From: Halocynthiibacter sp. SDUM655004 | GTDB taxonomy: Bacteria > Pseudomonadota > Alphaproteobacteria > Rhodobacterales > Rhodobacteraceae | Direction: 5' to 3' | Length of the DNA stretch: 64,000 nucleotides | Assembly (NCBI RefSeq): GCF_026015885.1 | Contig: NZ_JAPDUG010000001.1 | Coordinates: forward strand, 1,054,001-1,118,000 | In this document: positions 16,709-25,065 of the stretch, one piece after another | Position numbering within the stretch: the stretch's first letter is position 1 | Layout of the letters: every line of letters starts with the position of its first letter | Notes under the pieces: generated by a model | Told to the model about the DNA's origin: nothing | Databases searched by the model: none | What the model saw: only the letters and a program-made list of their open reading frames with translations | Made by a program: the position numbers and the translations under genes

Positions 16709-17434
16709 TTATTTTCGCGGCGCTTGGAGCCTGAGTTGGCCTTGTGTGATGACATGTTCCATTATTTCTTTGGCTTCTTGAGCCGCCCCGGTGGAGATCG
16801 CTTCGGCCACGCGTCTGTGGTTTTGGGCAATTTCTTCGCGGAGGCTTAGGAACGTTTCATCCTTCTCGATCATGAACAGCGAGTAGAGTGCGGTTTGCAC
16901 GATATCGCCCAGAGATTGCAAAAACCGGTTGCCGGAGAGGCCAAGCACGCGTTTGTGGAATTCACAGTCGGCAATTGCGAATTCGGCACGGGTTTCGGCA
17001 TTGGCGAGGGCATCGCAGAGTTCAAACAGTTTGTCACAGTCGATATTGTTCGCGCTTCGCGCGGCTTTTGCGGCGGCGGCGGGTTCAAAGAACAGGCGGA
17101 TTTCAAACAGCTCATCGTGGAATTGCACCGGATTCTTCAGAGCCGTGTGCCATCGCAGCACATCGTGATCGAACATATTCCATTCGCTCGGCGGGCGCAC
17201 ATGGGTGCCGACCTTGGCTTTGGATTGAATGAGACCTTTTGCAATGAGCGTTTTCTTGGCTTCGCGGATCACGGTGCGCGACACGTTGAACATCTCGCAC
17301 AGGTCCGGATCGAGCGGGATCATCGTTTTGGCCGGATACTCCCCAGCAATGATGGCCTTCCCGAGGGCATCCACAACGAAATCTGTGTGGTTTGAAGCGC
17401 GCGCATCACGTGCGCCAGGAGACACAACAGTCAC
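16709..17434 (-). CDS. GntR/FadR-family transcriptional regulator
   Basis: A 241-residue regulator with an N-terminal winged helix (LGKAIIAGEY..., then LDPDLCEMFNVSRTVIREAKKTL) and a helical FCD sensor domain (FEIRLFFEPAAAAKAARSA, HKRVLGLSGNRFL). GTG at 17434 is chosen because it overlaps the yjfF stop as GTGA, a translational-coupling signature, and gives the usual family length. A longer frame exists from TTG at 17485 (preceded by AAAGGG) or TTG at 17551. Last gene of the ytfQRT-yjfF operon; it probably controls the operon in response to the sugar or a breakdown product. Confidence 0.87.
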   Translation of the reverse strand: MTVVSPGARDARASNHTDFVVDALGKAIIAGEYPAKTMIPLDPDLCEMFNVSRTVIREAKKTLIAKGLIQSKAKVGTHVRPPSEWNMFDHDVLRWHTALKNPVQFHDELFEIRLFFEPAAAAKAARSANNIDCDKLFELCDALANAETRAEFAIADCEFHKRVLGLSGNRFLQSLGDIVQTALYSLFMIEKDETFLSLREEIAQNHRRVAEAISTGAAQEAKEIMEHVITQGQLRLQAPRK

Positions 17435-18423
17435 GAGGGCGTTGCCAAGCCAGTCGATTGTCTTTTGCCGGTTCTCGTTGCCCAAGTCAGCCCTTTCTGA
17501 AGCAGGATGAACGCGAAAAGTAGACCACCTATCACAATCTTTGTCCACCAACTCGACAGGGAGCCGTCAAACACAATGTAGGTCTGTATCAACCCCATTA
17601 TCAGGATGCCGAAGAAGGTACCAGCAACGAAACCGTAACCGCCGGTGAGGAGTGTTCCGCCGATAACAACTGCGGCGATTGCATCAAGTTCAACGCCAAC
17701 TGTTGCCAGTGAATATCCCGCCGAGGTGTAGAGCGAAAAGACAATACCTGATAACCCGGCAAGGCCACCGGAAATGGCGTAAATACGGATGGTTGTGGAT
17801 GCCAGCGGTACCCCCATGAGGCGGGCCGTGGCCGCGCCGCCGCCCATGGCAAAAACGTTTTGGCCGAACTTTGTGCGGTGCGCGACGATTGCACCGATGA
17901 TGAACGTCAGCAGCATCACTCCACCGATCAGGCGAAAACGTCCGCCGGAGGGGGCTTTCCAGTAAATATCCTGAAGCGTGCTGAAGAACTCATGGGTGAT
18001 CGGCACACTGTCAGTTGAGAGGACATAGGCCGCGCCGCGCGCCAGAAACATCCCCGCAAGTGTGACAATAAACGCGGGCATCTCGAGGTAGTGAATGACC
18101 GCACCCATCGCCGCGCCAAACGCAGTTGTGATCACCAAAACCAGCGCAAAAGCGGCGAGGGGGTGAATGTTTGTGTCCCTAAGGATCACGGCAAGGAATA
18201 CGCCGGTGAACGCAATAACCGAGCCGATCGACAGATCGATGCCTCCAGACAAGATCACGAAGGTCATGCCAACGGCCGCGATGCCGAGAAAGGCGTTGTC
18301 CGTTAGCAGGTTCGCGGCAACGCGGGTTGAGAAGATCGCCGGATATTGCCAAGCACAGAGCGCAAAGGCGATGACAAAGGTTCCAAGCGTAACCAGAAGC
18401 GGAAGATGCGTGGTGCGGATCAT
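17431..18423 (-). CDS. yjfF: Sugar ABC transporter permease YjfF
   Basis: Inner-membrane permease of 330 residues, RbsC-like, with about eight to ten membrane segments. The conserved FVILSGGIDLSIGSVIAFTG block lies near residues 55-74 and VIGGTLLTGGYGFVAGTFFG near 250-270. It pairs with YtfT and the YtfR ATPase; in E. coli the homologous system imports galactofuranose. Its ATG is two bases after the ytfT stop and its stop overlaps the regulator start. Confidence 0.9.
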   Translation of the reverse strand: MIRTTHLPLLVTLGTFVIAFALCAWQYPAIFSTRVAANLLTDNAFLGIAAVGMTFVILSGGIDLSIGSVIAFTGVFLAVILRDTNIHPLAAFALVLVITTAFGAAMGAVIHYLEMPAFIVTLAGMFLARGAAYVLSTDSVPITHEFFSTLQDIYWKAPSGGRFRLIGGVMLLTFIIGAIVAHRTKFGQNVFAMGGGAATARLMGVPLASTTIRIYAISGGLAGLSGIVFSLYTSAGYSLATVGVELDAIAAVVIGGTLLTGGYGFVAGTFFGILIMGLIQTYIVFDGSLSSWWTKIVIGGLLFAFILLQKGLTWATRTGKRQSTGLATPS

Positions 18424-18425
18424 GG

Positions 18426-19484
18426 TTATTTGTCCTTGTTTGGAACGAGGGGCGAGGCTGCCGGTCGCGTAGGAGAGGCGATGTTGCGTCCGCCAGAAGC
18501 CGCGCGGAACATATAGACAAGGTGTCCGATTTTCGGAGACTGGATCACAAGAATAGCAAGGATCAGAAGTGCCTTGATAACGAGGTTGAACTCCGGTGGC
18601 ATGCCAGACAGTAGAATGACGGAGTTGACCGACTGTATGATCAAAGCCCCTAGCAATGAGGCAACGATTGAGAACCGCCCGCCAAGCAATGAGTTTCCGC
18701 CGATCACAACTGCAAGAATTGCGTCAAGCTCAAGCCAGAGGCCGGCGTTGTTTGCATCGGCCCCTTTGATGTCTGCGGCAACGATAACGCCTGCCAATGC
18801 CGCGCAAAGCCCAGACATAACGTAAACACAGATCAGAATGACGCGGGAGTTGATGCCCGTTAGCCGCGAAGATGTTTCATTCACTCCGATAGCTTCGATC
18901 AGCAGGCCAAGCGCTGTGCGCCTGATGACGAATGTTGCAAGCGCGCCAAGAGCAACCCAAATCACAATGGGCGTCGGTATGCCGGCAACTGTCCCTGCAC
19001 CCAGGCGGACGAGGCCTTCATTGTTGAATGTAAGGATCGTGCCTTCGGTAATAAGCTGTGCAATGCCGCGGCCCGCGACCATCAAAACAAGCGTAGCAAC
19101 AATCGGCTGGATGCGAATGACCGCAACAAGAACCCCATTCCACAGCCCGCAAAGGCCGCCAACGGCGAGCGCGCCAAGCAGCGCGGTAAACCAGCCGTGC
19201 CCTTCAACCACAAGAGATGCCGCCGTTGCCCCCGCTATCGCCATCACAGCACCGACGGAAAGGTCGATCCCCTTCGTCGCGATAACCAGCGTCATGCCGA
19301 CACATAAGAGAGCGGTTGGCGCTCCGCGGTTGAGTACGTCAATCAAGCTGCCGAAGAGGCGCCCGTTCTTGAACTCGATCCGAAAGAAATCGGGAAATAC
19401 AATAAAGTTAAGGAGAAGCACCACGCCCAGAATAACAAGCTGGGGCAGAATGCGCTTGAGAACAGAGCTGTTAGGTCCGGGCAT
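18426..19484 (-). CDS. ytfT: Sugar ABC transporter permease YtfT
   Basis: Second permease of the importer, 352 residues, with the block LVIATKGIDLSVGAVMAIAG and VIGGNSLLGGRFSIVASLLG as in RbsC-like proteins. ATG 19484 is chosen: it overlaps the ATPase stop by 14 bp and begins MPGPNSSVLKRILPQLV right before the first membrane segment; the longer frame from 19550 lies inside the ATPase gene. A Pro/Ala-rich tail follows the last membrane segment. Confidence 0.9.
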   Translation of the reverse strand: MPGPNSSVLKRILPQLVILGVVLLLNFIVFPDFFRIEFKNGRLFGSLIDVLNRGAPTALLCVGMTLVIATKGIDLSVGAVMAIAGATAASLVVEGHGWFTALLGALAVGGLCGLWNGVLVAVIRIQPIVATLVLMVAGRGIAQLITEGTILTFNNEGLVRLGAGTVAGIPTPIVIWVALGALATFVIRRTALGLLIEAIGVNETSSRLTGINSRVILICVYVMSGLCAALAGVIVAADIKGADANNAGLWLELDAILAVVIGGNSLLGGRFSIVASLLGALIIQSVNSVILLSGMPPEFNLVIKALLILAILVIQSPKIGHLVYMFRAASGGRNIASPTRPAASPLVPNKDK

Positions 19485-20997
19485 TTGAAGGTCTTTCGAG
19501 TGTTTCGTCGGTAATTGCATGCACGATATTCGCGGTTGTGATGTCATCACCGGTCAGTTCGCAGGCTTGCTCGCGATCTTTCAGCACAATGACGCGTGTC
19601 GAGTAGGCGACAAGCTCCTCCATTTCAGAGGAGGCAACCAAGAGCGCCATGCCCTTGTCGCGCAGGTCTTCGATAAGCGAGATAATCTCGGAGTGCGCGC
19701 CCACATCAATGCCGCGCGTCGGCTCATCAAGGATCAAGAAGTCTGGATCCGTCGCCAGCCAGCGCGCCAGAAGCGCTTTTTGCTGATTGCCGCCCGAAAG
19801 CAGACGGATCGGCATATCAAGCGAAGCGAGGCGAATATCCAATGCCTCGACATAATGCTCTGCGATCTCATTGATCTTTGAGCGAGACAGCGGGCGGCTC
19901 CAGCCCTGTCGGGCTTGAAGGGCGAGGATAATATTGTCACGGACCGATAGCTCCCCGACGATCCCTTCGGTTTTTCGATCCTCGGGGCAGAGCGCAAACC
20001 CGTGAGAGATTGCATCACGCGGGTTACTTAGGCGGATTTTCTTGCCCTTAACTTTTACGTCGCCGTGGTCTGACTGAACCGCGCCAAAGAGGAGATTGGC
20101 GGTTTCGGTCCGGCCAGATCCAAGGAGCCCCGCAAGGCCCACGACTTCGCTCTTGTGAATATCAAGCGAGAACGGCTCAATCATCCCGCGCTTACTGAGG
20201 GTATCAGCGCTCACGAGAAGCTCTCCGGCGGTGCCGCCGCTTCGCACGTGAATTCGCTCTTCCAATTGGCGCCCAAGCATCAATGTCACGATGTCTTTTT
20301 GTGTGACTTCGGCCAAGCGGCGCATTCCGACGTTCTGGCCGTTGCGCAAGACGGTTGCCCGATCAGAGATTTCAAACACCTGATCAAGGAAATGGGTAAT
20401 GAAAATAATGGCCAACCCGCGATCACGGAGCTTGCGGATAACCGAAAACAGGAGTTGAACCTCTTCTCGATCAAGCGAGGCGGTGGGCTCATCAAGGATC
20501 AGGACCTTGCCCGACATTTCGGCAGCGCGCGCGATGGCCACGACCTGTCGCACGGCAACAGAATAGGATGTCAGCGGTTCGGCGGGGTCAATGTCGAGCC
20601 CGAACTCGGCCAGTGTCTTGCGGGCAAGGTTTACCATTTTCTTGCGCGAGAGCATGCCAAAGCGGGTCGGTTGTCGCCCCAAAAACAGGTTTTCCGCAAC
20701 CGTTAGGTTCGGCAGCAGATTTACTTCTTGATAGACCGTGCCAATCCCAAGAGACAGGCTTTCGGCCGTAGAAGCAGGCGAAACGGGTTCGCCTTCGAGT
20801 GTGATTGTGCCCTCATCGCGCCGATAAGCGCCGGTCAGGCATTTGATAAGTGTTGATTTCCCCGCGCCGTTCTCGCCAAGCAGGGCGTGAACTTCTCCGC
20901 CAAACAGGTCGATATCGACATCGTCCAACGCGATCGTGCCCGGAAAGTATTTCGTGACGCCACGGGCTTGCAACATTGGGGTCGGCTGGTCTGGCAT
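19471..20997 (-). CDS. ytfR: Sugar ABC transporter ATP-binding protein YtfR, two ATPase domains
   Basis: A 508-residue ATPase with tandem nucleotide-binding domains. The N-terminal Walker A GENGAGKST is at 41-49 and Walker B VLILDEPTASLD near 165; the C-terminal domain has the degenerate GLLGSGRTETANLLFG instead of a full Walker A, then LSGGNQQKALLARWLATDPD and LILDEPTRGIDVG. This asymmetry is normal for the RbsA/YtfR class. Separated from ytfQ by 98 bp containing two hairpins. Confidence 0.93.
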   Translation of the reverse strand: MPDQPTPMLQARGVTKYFPGTIALDDVDIDLFGGEVHALLGENGAGKSTLIKCLTGAYRRDEGTITLEGEPVSPASTAESLSLGIGTVYQEVNLLPNLTVAENLFLGRQPTRFGMLSRKKMVNLARKTLAEFGLDIDPAEPLTSYSVAVRQVVAIARAAEMSGKVLILDEPTASLDREEVQLLFSVIRKLRDRGLAIIFITHFLDQVFEISDRATVLRNGQNVGMRRLAEVTQKDIVTLMLGRQLEERIHVRSGGTAGELLVSADTLSKRGMIEPFSLDIHKSEVVGLAGLLGSGRTETANLLFGAVQSDHGDVKVKGKKIRLSNPRDAISHGFALCPEDRKTEGIVGELSVRDNIILALQARQGWSRPLSRSKINEIAEHYVEALDIRLASLDMPIRLLSGGNQQKALLARWLATDPDFLILDEPTRGIDVGAHSEIISLIEDLRDKGMALLVASSEMEELVAYSTRVIVLKDREQACELTGDDITTANIVHAITDETLERPSNART

Positions 20998-21027
20998 GGA
21001 GCTATCTCGTTTGTTTGGCTATAGGGT

Positions 21028-21088
21028 GTGCCCCCACATCATGAGACACGGGGGCACTTAATCAAGAACAGAGAGAGTGTCTTGATTA
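21028..21088 (-). promoter_or_regulatory. Two intercistronic hairpins between ytfQ and ytfR
   Basis: GTGCCCCC/GGGGGCAC (21028-21035 with 21050-21057) and TAATCAAGA/TCTTGATTA (21059-21067 with 21080-21088) give two adjacent stem-loops directly after the binding-protein gene. Neither has a strong T-run on the transcribed strand, so they probably set the receptor:transporter expression ratio. Confidence 0.55.
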
Positions 21089-21095
21089 GGAAACT

Positions 21096-22049
21096 TTAGT
21101 AACCAAGCTGTTTTTTCTCTTCGTAGATGGCGTTATTGTCGTCCGAAGCGGTGAACAGACGGGATTCTGTCTGGATCCATTTCGGCGGCATTGTGCCATC
21201 TGCGAGGTACTTTTCGAGCGCATCATACGCAGGGCCAGCCATATTAGGCGTCAGCTCAATCGTTGCGTTCATTTCGCCATTGGCAATGGCAAGGTGCGCA
21301 TCCGGCACAGCGTCAATCGCGACAACGAGGATGTCTTCGCCCGGTTTCAGGCCAGCTTCCTTGATCGCTTGGATCGCACCAACGGCCATGTCGTCGTTGT
21401 GAGCATAAAGCGCACAGATGTTTTCGCCGCCCTCAGCCTTGAGGAAGCTTTCCATCACAACTTTACCTTGGCTTCGTGTGAAATCGCCCGTTTGCGAACG
21501 CACGATTTTTAGGTTGTCGCTGCCTGCAATGCCCTGTTCAAAACCATTCTTACGGTCAATCGCGGGCGAGGAGCCTGTCGTGCCCTGAAGCTCAACGATG
21601 TTACACTCCGCGCCGCCAACTGCTTCGGCCAGCCACTCACCGGCAACTTTCCCTTCATAGACGGTGTCGGATGTGACCGAGGTCAGATAGAGATCGTCTG
21701 ATGCGTCAACCTTACGGTCAAGCAGCAGTACAGGAATGTCGGCGTCTTTTGCTTCTTCGAGCACTTCATCCCAACCTGTTGCAACAACAGGTGCGATAAA
21801 GATGCCGTCAACGCCCTGTGCGATGAATGAGCGGATCGCTTTGATCTGGTTCTCTTGCTTCTGCTGAGCATCAGCAAACTTGAGCGTGATGCCGCGTTTC
21901 TCGGCCTCCAGTTTTGCAACCGATGTTTCCGCAGCGCGCCAACCGGATTCAGACCCGATCTGCGAGAAACCCACAGTCAAATCCGCCGCAAAAACCGCCG
22001 CTGGCATCAGAGCAACAGCGCTCGCCAATAGTAAAGTTCTTCGTTTCAT
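21096..22049 (-). CDS. ytfQ: Galactofuranose-type sugar-binding protein YtfQ
   Basis: Periplasmic receptor of 317 residues with signal peptide ending PAAVFA. The mature start ADLTVGFSQIGSESGWRAAE, the DAQQKQENQIKAIRSF stretch and YAHNDDMAVGAIQAIKEAG match E. coli YtfQ closely from memory, so galactofuranose or a related furanose is the probable ligand. ATG 22049 follows GGGAGGACG; an in-frame ATG at 22073 is less well supported. First gene of the five-gene ytfQRT-yjfF-gntR operon. Confidence 0.92.
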   Translation of the reverse strand: MKRRTLLLASAVALMPAAVFAADLTVGFSQIGSESGWRAAETSVAKLEAEKRGITLKFADAQQKQENQIKAIRSFIAQGVDGIFIAPVVATGWDEVLEEAKDADIPVLLLDRKVDASDDLYLTSVTSDTVYEGKVAGEWLAEAVGGAECNIVELQGTTGSSPAIDRKNGFEQGIAGSDNLKIVRSQTGDFTRSQGKVVMESFLKAEGGENICALYAHNDDMAVGAIQAIKEAGLKPGEDILVVAIDAVPDAHLAIANGEMNATIELTPNMAGPAYDALEKYLADGTMPPKWIQTESRLFTASDDNNAIYEEKKQLGY

Positions 22050-22415
22050 TTCGTCCTCCCTAGTGAATAACAATCTATTCGGGAATCATTAAGTAATACT
22101 TTAACACTTATGTCAAATTTTTTTCGGAAACGGACGTGCTGTTTGATATATTATATTGATTTTTAACGTAAATATCCGACTTCGCGGTTGGCTTCGCAAT
22201 CAAGAGCAGTGCCCTGCAGCTGTCACTTGCGCGCGGAATTCCAGATATTTTCTACTTAAGGAGAACAGGGTGGACCGTCCTCGGATACGAGGACGAGGCG
22301 GGAGATGTCGTCGCTAAGGCTTGCTCCGAGCTGTCAGTTGCTCGGAGTCGCGGGGCGCTCAGAATGTCGGTGATGTGGGGTGGTCTGTGCAGAGGTATTT
22401 TGGACCGTTAGAACC
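22050..22415 (-). other. Intergenic region between bigR and ytfQ with palindrome and hairpins
   Basis: Near ytfQ, AAGTAATACTT (22091-22101, 5-bp arms) lies in an AT-rich promoter-like stretch and is a candidate site for the GntR regulator. Further away are two hairpins: CGTCCTCG/CGAGGACG with loop GATA (22276-22295) and CTCCGAG/CTCGGAG (22324-22347). No open frame of note. The hairpins may be a leader or small RNA or the fading end of the bigR transcript; they lack a T-run. Confidence 0.4.
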
Positions 22416-22772
22416 TCAAACGCTTTCGGCCGGATCTTCTTCCGCACAGAACCTGAGATAGAGGATTTCAATTACGCTCAAGACTGTCGGGTCGGAGATT
22501 GAATAGAAGATTTGACGCCCTTCGCGGCGCGCCTGCACGATGCCTTCGTCCTTGAGTTTACCAAGATGTTGCGAAATCGCCGATTGGCTTGCGCCGACCT
22601 TCTGCTCAATCGCGGCAACAGATTGCTCTCCCTCCAAGAGGCCGCAGAGGACTTTGAGCCGATCCCGATGCGCAATAGATTTCAGAAACTTCGCGGCCTG
22701 GTCAGGCGCGTCTGATCCACCATCGGTGAAGGTCGAAAGGGCGTTCGTATCTATTTCGAGCTGTATGGACAT
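22416..22772 (-). CDS. bigR: ArsR-family persulfide-sensing repressor, BigR/SqrR type
   Basis: A 118-residue winged-helix repressor. Helix-turn-helix region QKVGASQSAISQHLGKLKDEG is at about residues 57-77. Cys43 (RLKVLCGLLEG) and Cys109 (YLRFCAEE) fall at the positions of the two cysteines that form a di- or tetrasulfide link in Xylella BigR and Rhodobacter SqrR, and the metal-binding cysteines of classical ArsR are absent. ATG 22772 gives the family length. It diverges from the persulfide dioxygenase operon it should repress, with AT-rich inverted repeats in between. Confidence 0.9.
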   Translation of the reverse strand: MSIQLEIDTNALSTFTDGGSDAPDQAAKFLKSIAHRDRLKVLCGLLEGEQSVAAIEQKVGASQSAISQHLGKLKDEGIVQARREGRQIFYSISDPTVLSVIEILYLRFCAEEDPAESV

Positions 22773-22814
22773 ATCGCAATTTCCGTTTCGCTTTGGGTTT
22801 CTACATAAGGCAAA

Positions 22815-22850
22815 ACCTGAAATATTCAACTTCTTTAATATTTTTCAGGT
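22815..22850. promoter_or_regulatory. Inverted repeat, probable BigR operator 1
   Basis: ACCTGAAATATT at 22815-22826 faces AATATTTTTCAGGT at 22837-22850: an extended imperfect inverted repeat in the divergent promoter region, close to the bigR start, suiting autoregulation. Confidence 0.6.
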
Positions 22851-22862
22851 CCGGGCGTTGAC

Positions 22863-22882
22863 ATATTATAAATCCCTAATAT
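22863..22882. promoter_or_regulatory. Inverted repeat, probable BigR operator 2
   Basis: ATATTA-N8-TAATAT, 28 bases before the dioxygenase ATG and likely overlapping its promoter. AT-rich palindromes of this kind are what BigR-type repressors bind; exact consensus not checked. Confidence 0.6.
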
Positions 22883-22910
22883 ATCGGATGCAGATCGATT
22901 GGAGATAGAC

Positions 22911-23774
22911 ATGAAACCAGACGTAAAACCTTTTTTCGACGAAACGACCTTCACTGCGTCTTTCGTCGTTATTGATCCAGCAACCCAACATTGTGCGATT
23001 GTCGATTCCGTTTTGGACTTCGACTATTCATCTGGACGCACCGATTTTCGCTCTGCGGATGAGATTATCGAGTTCGTTCAGGAAAATGGCCTGACCGTTG
23101 ACTGGATCCTTGAAACACACGTGCACGCGGATCACCTTAGCGCCGCGCCATATCTTCAGGAAAAACTGGGCGGTAAAATCGGCATTGGGGAAAAAATCAC
23201 CGTTGTTCAAGATACCTTCGGTAAGGTCTTTAACGCGGGTACCGAGTTCCAGCGTGACGGCAGCCAGTTCGACAAGCTTTTCGAAGAGGGCGATACATTT
23301 ACAGTTGGAACTATCGAAGCCTCTGTCTTGCACACGCCCGGTCATACACCGGCTTGCCTAACTTACGTAGTTGGCGATGCGGCTTTCGTTGGGGATACGC
23401 TCTTCATGCCTGATTTCGGTACGGCGCGCGCCGATTTTCCTGGCGGATCTGCTGAGGCGCTCTACGCGTCGATTCAGAAACTCTTTACGCTTCCCGATGA
23501 GACACGAGTCTTTGTCGGGCATGACTACAAAGCACCGGGGCGCGATGAATATGCATGGGAAACCACCATCGGCGCGCAAAAAGAGCTTAACAAGCATGTG
23601 GGGCAGGGGCGCGGTGCAGAGGAGTTCGTCGCCATGCGCAACACCCGCGACGCAGAGCTTGCCATGCCCAAGCTGATCATCCCATCGCTTCAGGTGAATA
23701 TGAGGGCCGGTCAGATGCCGCCCGCCGAAGACGACGGCACCGTCTATTTCAAAGTTCCAGTAAACAGGCTCTGA
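22911..23774 (+). CDS. Persulfide dioxygenase, ETHE1/Blh-type MBL-fold protein
   Basis: Oxidises glutathione persulfide to sulfite and glutathione in the cytoplasm. The 287-residue MBL-fold protein has THVHADH (metal ligands 70, 72, 74, 75), LHTPGHTPAC near 141-150, FVGDTLFMPDFGTARADFPGG (second ligand Asp) and VFVGHDYKAPGR with the last His. ATG 22911 follows GGAGATAG; the frame also opens at TTG 22899. First gene of the operon with pmpA, pmpB, the DUF442 protein and SulP. A close paralogue lies at 52449-53315. Confidence 0.92.
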   Translation: MKPDVKPFFDETTFTASFVVIDPATQHCAIVDSVLDFDYSSGRTDFRSADEIIEFVQENGLTVDWILETHVHADHLSAAPYLQEKLGGKIGIGEKITVVQDTFGKVFNAGTEFQRDGSQFDKLFEEGDTFTVGTIEASVLHTPGHTPACLTYVVGDAAFVGDTLFMPDFGTARADFPGGSAEALYASIQKLFTLPDETRVFVGHDYKAPGRDEYAWETTIGAQKELNKHVGQGRGAEEFVAMRNTRDAELAMPKLIIPSLQVNMRAGQMPPAEDDGTVYFKVPVNRL

Positions 23775-23778
23775 ACCC

Positions 23779-24210
23779 ATGATTGAACAAAGTTATATTT
23801 ACGGACTCGTTGGCGGGTTGGTCATTGGCTTGGCCGGTGCGATCTACCTGCTTGGAAACGGACGGATTATGGGCGCGAGCGGTATCATTGGCGGTCTCGT
23901 CGATGGCTCGGGCTTGAGCGAATGGCGTGATCGAGCGTTGTTTGTCTTCGGCTTGATTGCGGCCCCTTGGATCGCGGTAAAGGTGATGAACCTTGATGCA
24001 CAAACCAACATTACCTCTGATCCGGTCATCCTTATCGCTGCGGGTTTACTTGTTGGGTTTGGTGCGCGCTTGGCAAATGGCTGCACCAGCGGCCATGGGG
24101 TATGCGGTATATCACGGTTGTCTTTGCGTGGCATCGCGGCGACGGGCTTCTACCTCTTTGCCGGTGGTGTGAGCGTCCTTCTCTTTAAACATCTATTGGG
24201 AGTGATCTGA
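23779..24210 (+). CDS. pmpA: YeeE/YedE-type sulfur-compound transporter half, PmpA
   Basis: A 143-residue membrane protein with four predicted helices. The family Cys motif NGCTSGHGVCG is at about residues 97-107. Such paired half-proteins move thiosulfate or persulfide-type sulfur across the inner membrane and are regular partners of BigR and persulfide dioxygenase. It starts five bases after the dioxygenase gene and its stop overlaps the pmpB start by one base. Confidence 0.9.
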   Translation: MIEQSYIYGLVGGLVIGLAGAIYLLGNGRIMGASGIIGGLVDGSGLSEWRDRALFVFGLIAAPWIAVKVMNLDAQTNITSDPVILIAAGLLVGFGARLANGCTSGHGVCGISRLSLRGIAATGFYLFAGGVSVLLFKHLLGVI

Positions 24211-24635
24211 TGCGTGGACTGTTTTCATTAACCAGCGGCGCCCTGTTCGGTTTGGGGCTTCTGATCTCGGGTATGGTTGATACCAGCCGTGTACAGGGGT
24301 GGCTCGATATCTTTGGAGACTGGGATCCGACGCTTGCCTTTGTGCTTGGTGGTGCCATCCTTCCAATGGCGGTTGCGTGGCGTATTGCTGAAAAACGCAA
24401 AGCTCCAATCGCTGGGGCTACTTTTCCGGCGCGTCCAAATCAGAAGATTACAAAAGACCTTGCTATTGGTTCGATGATCTTCGGTGCAGGGTGGGGGCTG
24501 GCTGGTCTATGTCCTGGTCCTTCGTTTGCGGCGCTGTCGTTCGGTGGTTGGGAAGGGCTGCTCTTTGTTGGGGCGATGATCTTTGGAATGATACTTGCCG
24601 TTCCTGCCAAACGTATTCGGTTTGCAACATCATGA
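24210..24635 (+). CDS. pmpB: YeeE/YedE-type sulfur-compound transporter half, PmpB
   Basis: A 141-residue membrane protein, the partner of PmpA. The conserved Cys sits in GLCPGPSFAALSFGGWEG near residues 100-117. TGATG overlap with pmpA indicates translational coupling. The next gene begins within a few bases of its stop. Confidence 0.9.
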   Translation: MRGLFSLTSGALFGLGLLISGMVDTSRVQGWLDIFGDWDPTLAFVLGGAILPMAVAWRIAEKRKAPIAGATFPARPNQKITKDLAIGSMIFGAGWGLAGLCPGPSFAALSFGGWEGLLFVGAMIFGMILAVPAKRIRFATS

Positions 24636-24643
24636 GGTGCGAA

Positions 24644-24994
24644 ATGGAAATGACTCAACTTGCACCGAATGTTTTTGTCGGCGCGCAGATATCTGAAGGG
24701 GATCTACAACGCCTTGCCTCGCTCGGGTTCACTGACGTGATCTGTAACAGGCCGGATGCAGAACTCCCCGTGGGCCCAACTTCACAAGGCTTGCAAGCTG
24801 CCGCCGCGACATTGGGCATTGCTTTCCACTATCTGCCCATTACACCCGGAGAGGCGTTTACGGCTCAAGCTGATAGCCTCCATCGCCTAGCTGCGCAGCC
24901 TGATGTTAAGGTGTTCGCCTATTGTCGCTCCGGCGCGCGATCCGCAAACGCATGGTCTTTGGCCCAGAGCAAACAGTCGGCTGCACAGGCCTAG
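24644..24994 (+). CDS. DUF442 (TIGR01244-type) sulfurtransferase/phosphatase-like protein
   Basis: A 116-residue protein with the tyrosine-phosphatase-like fold seen in the N-terminal half of Blh. The active-site loop AYCRSGARSANAW (Cys near residue 91) is intact, consistent with rhodanese-type transfer of persulfide sulfur. In Agrobacterium and Xylella this domain is fused to the dioxygenase; here it is a separate gene. Starts at 24632 (ATGA overlap with pmpB), 24644 or 24650 are all in frame; 24644 is chosen for its distance to GAGGTG, though 24650 is equally typical. Confidence 0.85.
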   Translation: MEMTQLAPNVFVGAQISEGDLQRLASLGFTDVICNRPDAELPVGPTSQGLQAAAATLGIAFHYLPITPGEAFTAQADSLHRLAAQPDVKVFAYCRSGARSANAWSLAQSKQSAAQA

Positions 24995-25065
24995 ACGTAA
25001 ACAAAACAGGCGGCGCAAGTTGCGCCGTCATTGTGAAACCGAATTTACGATATTTGAGGTCTTCG

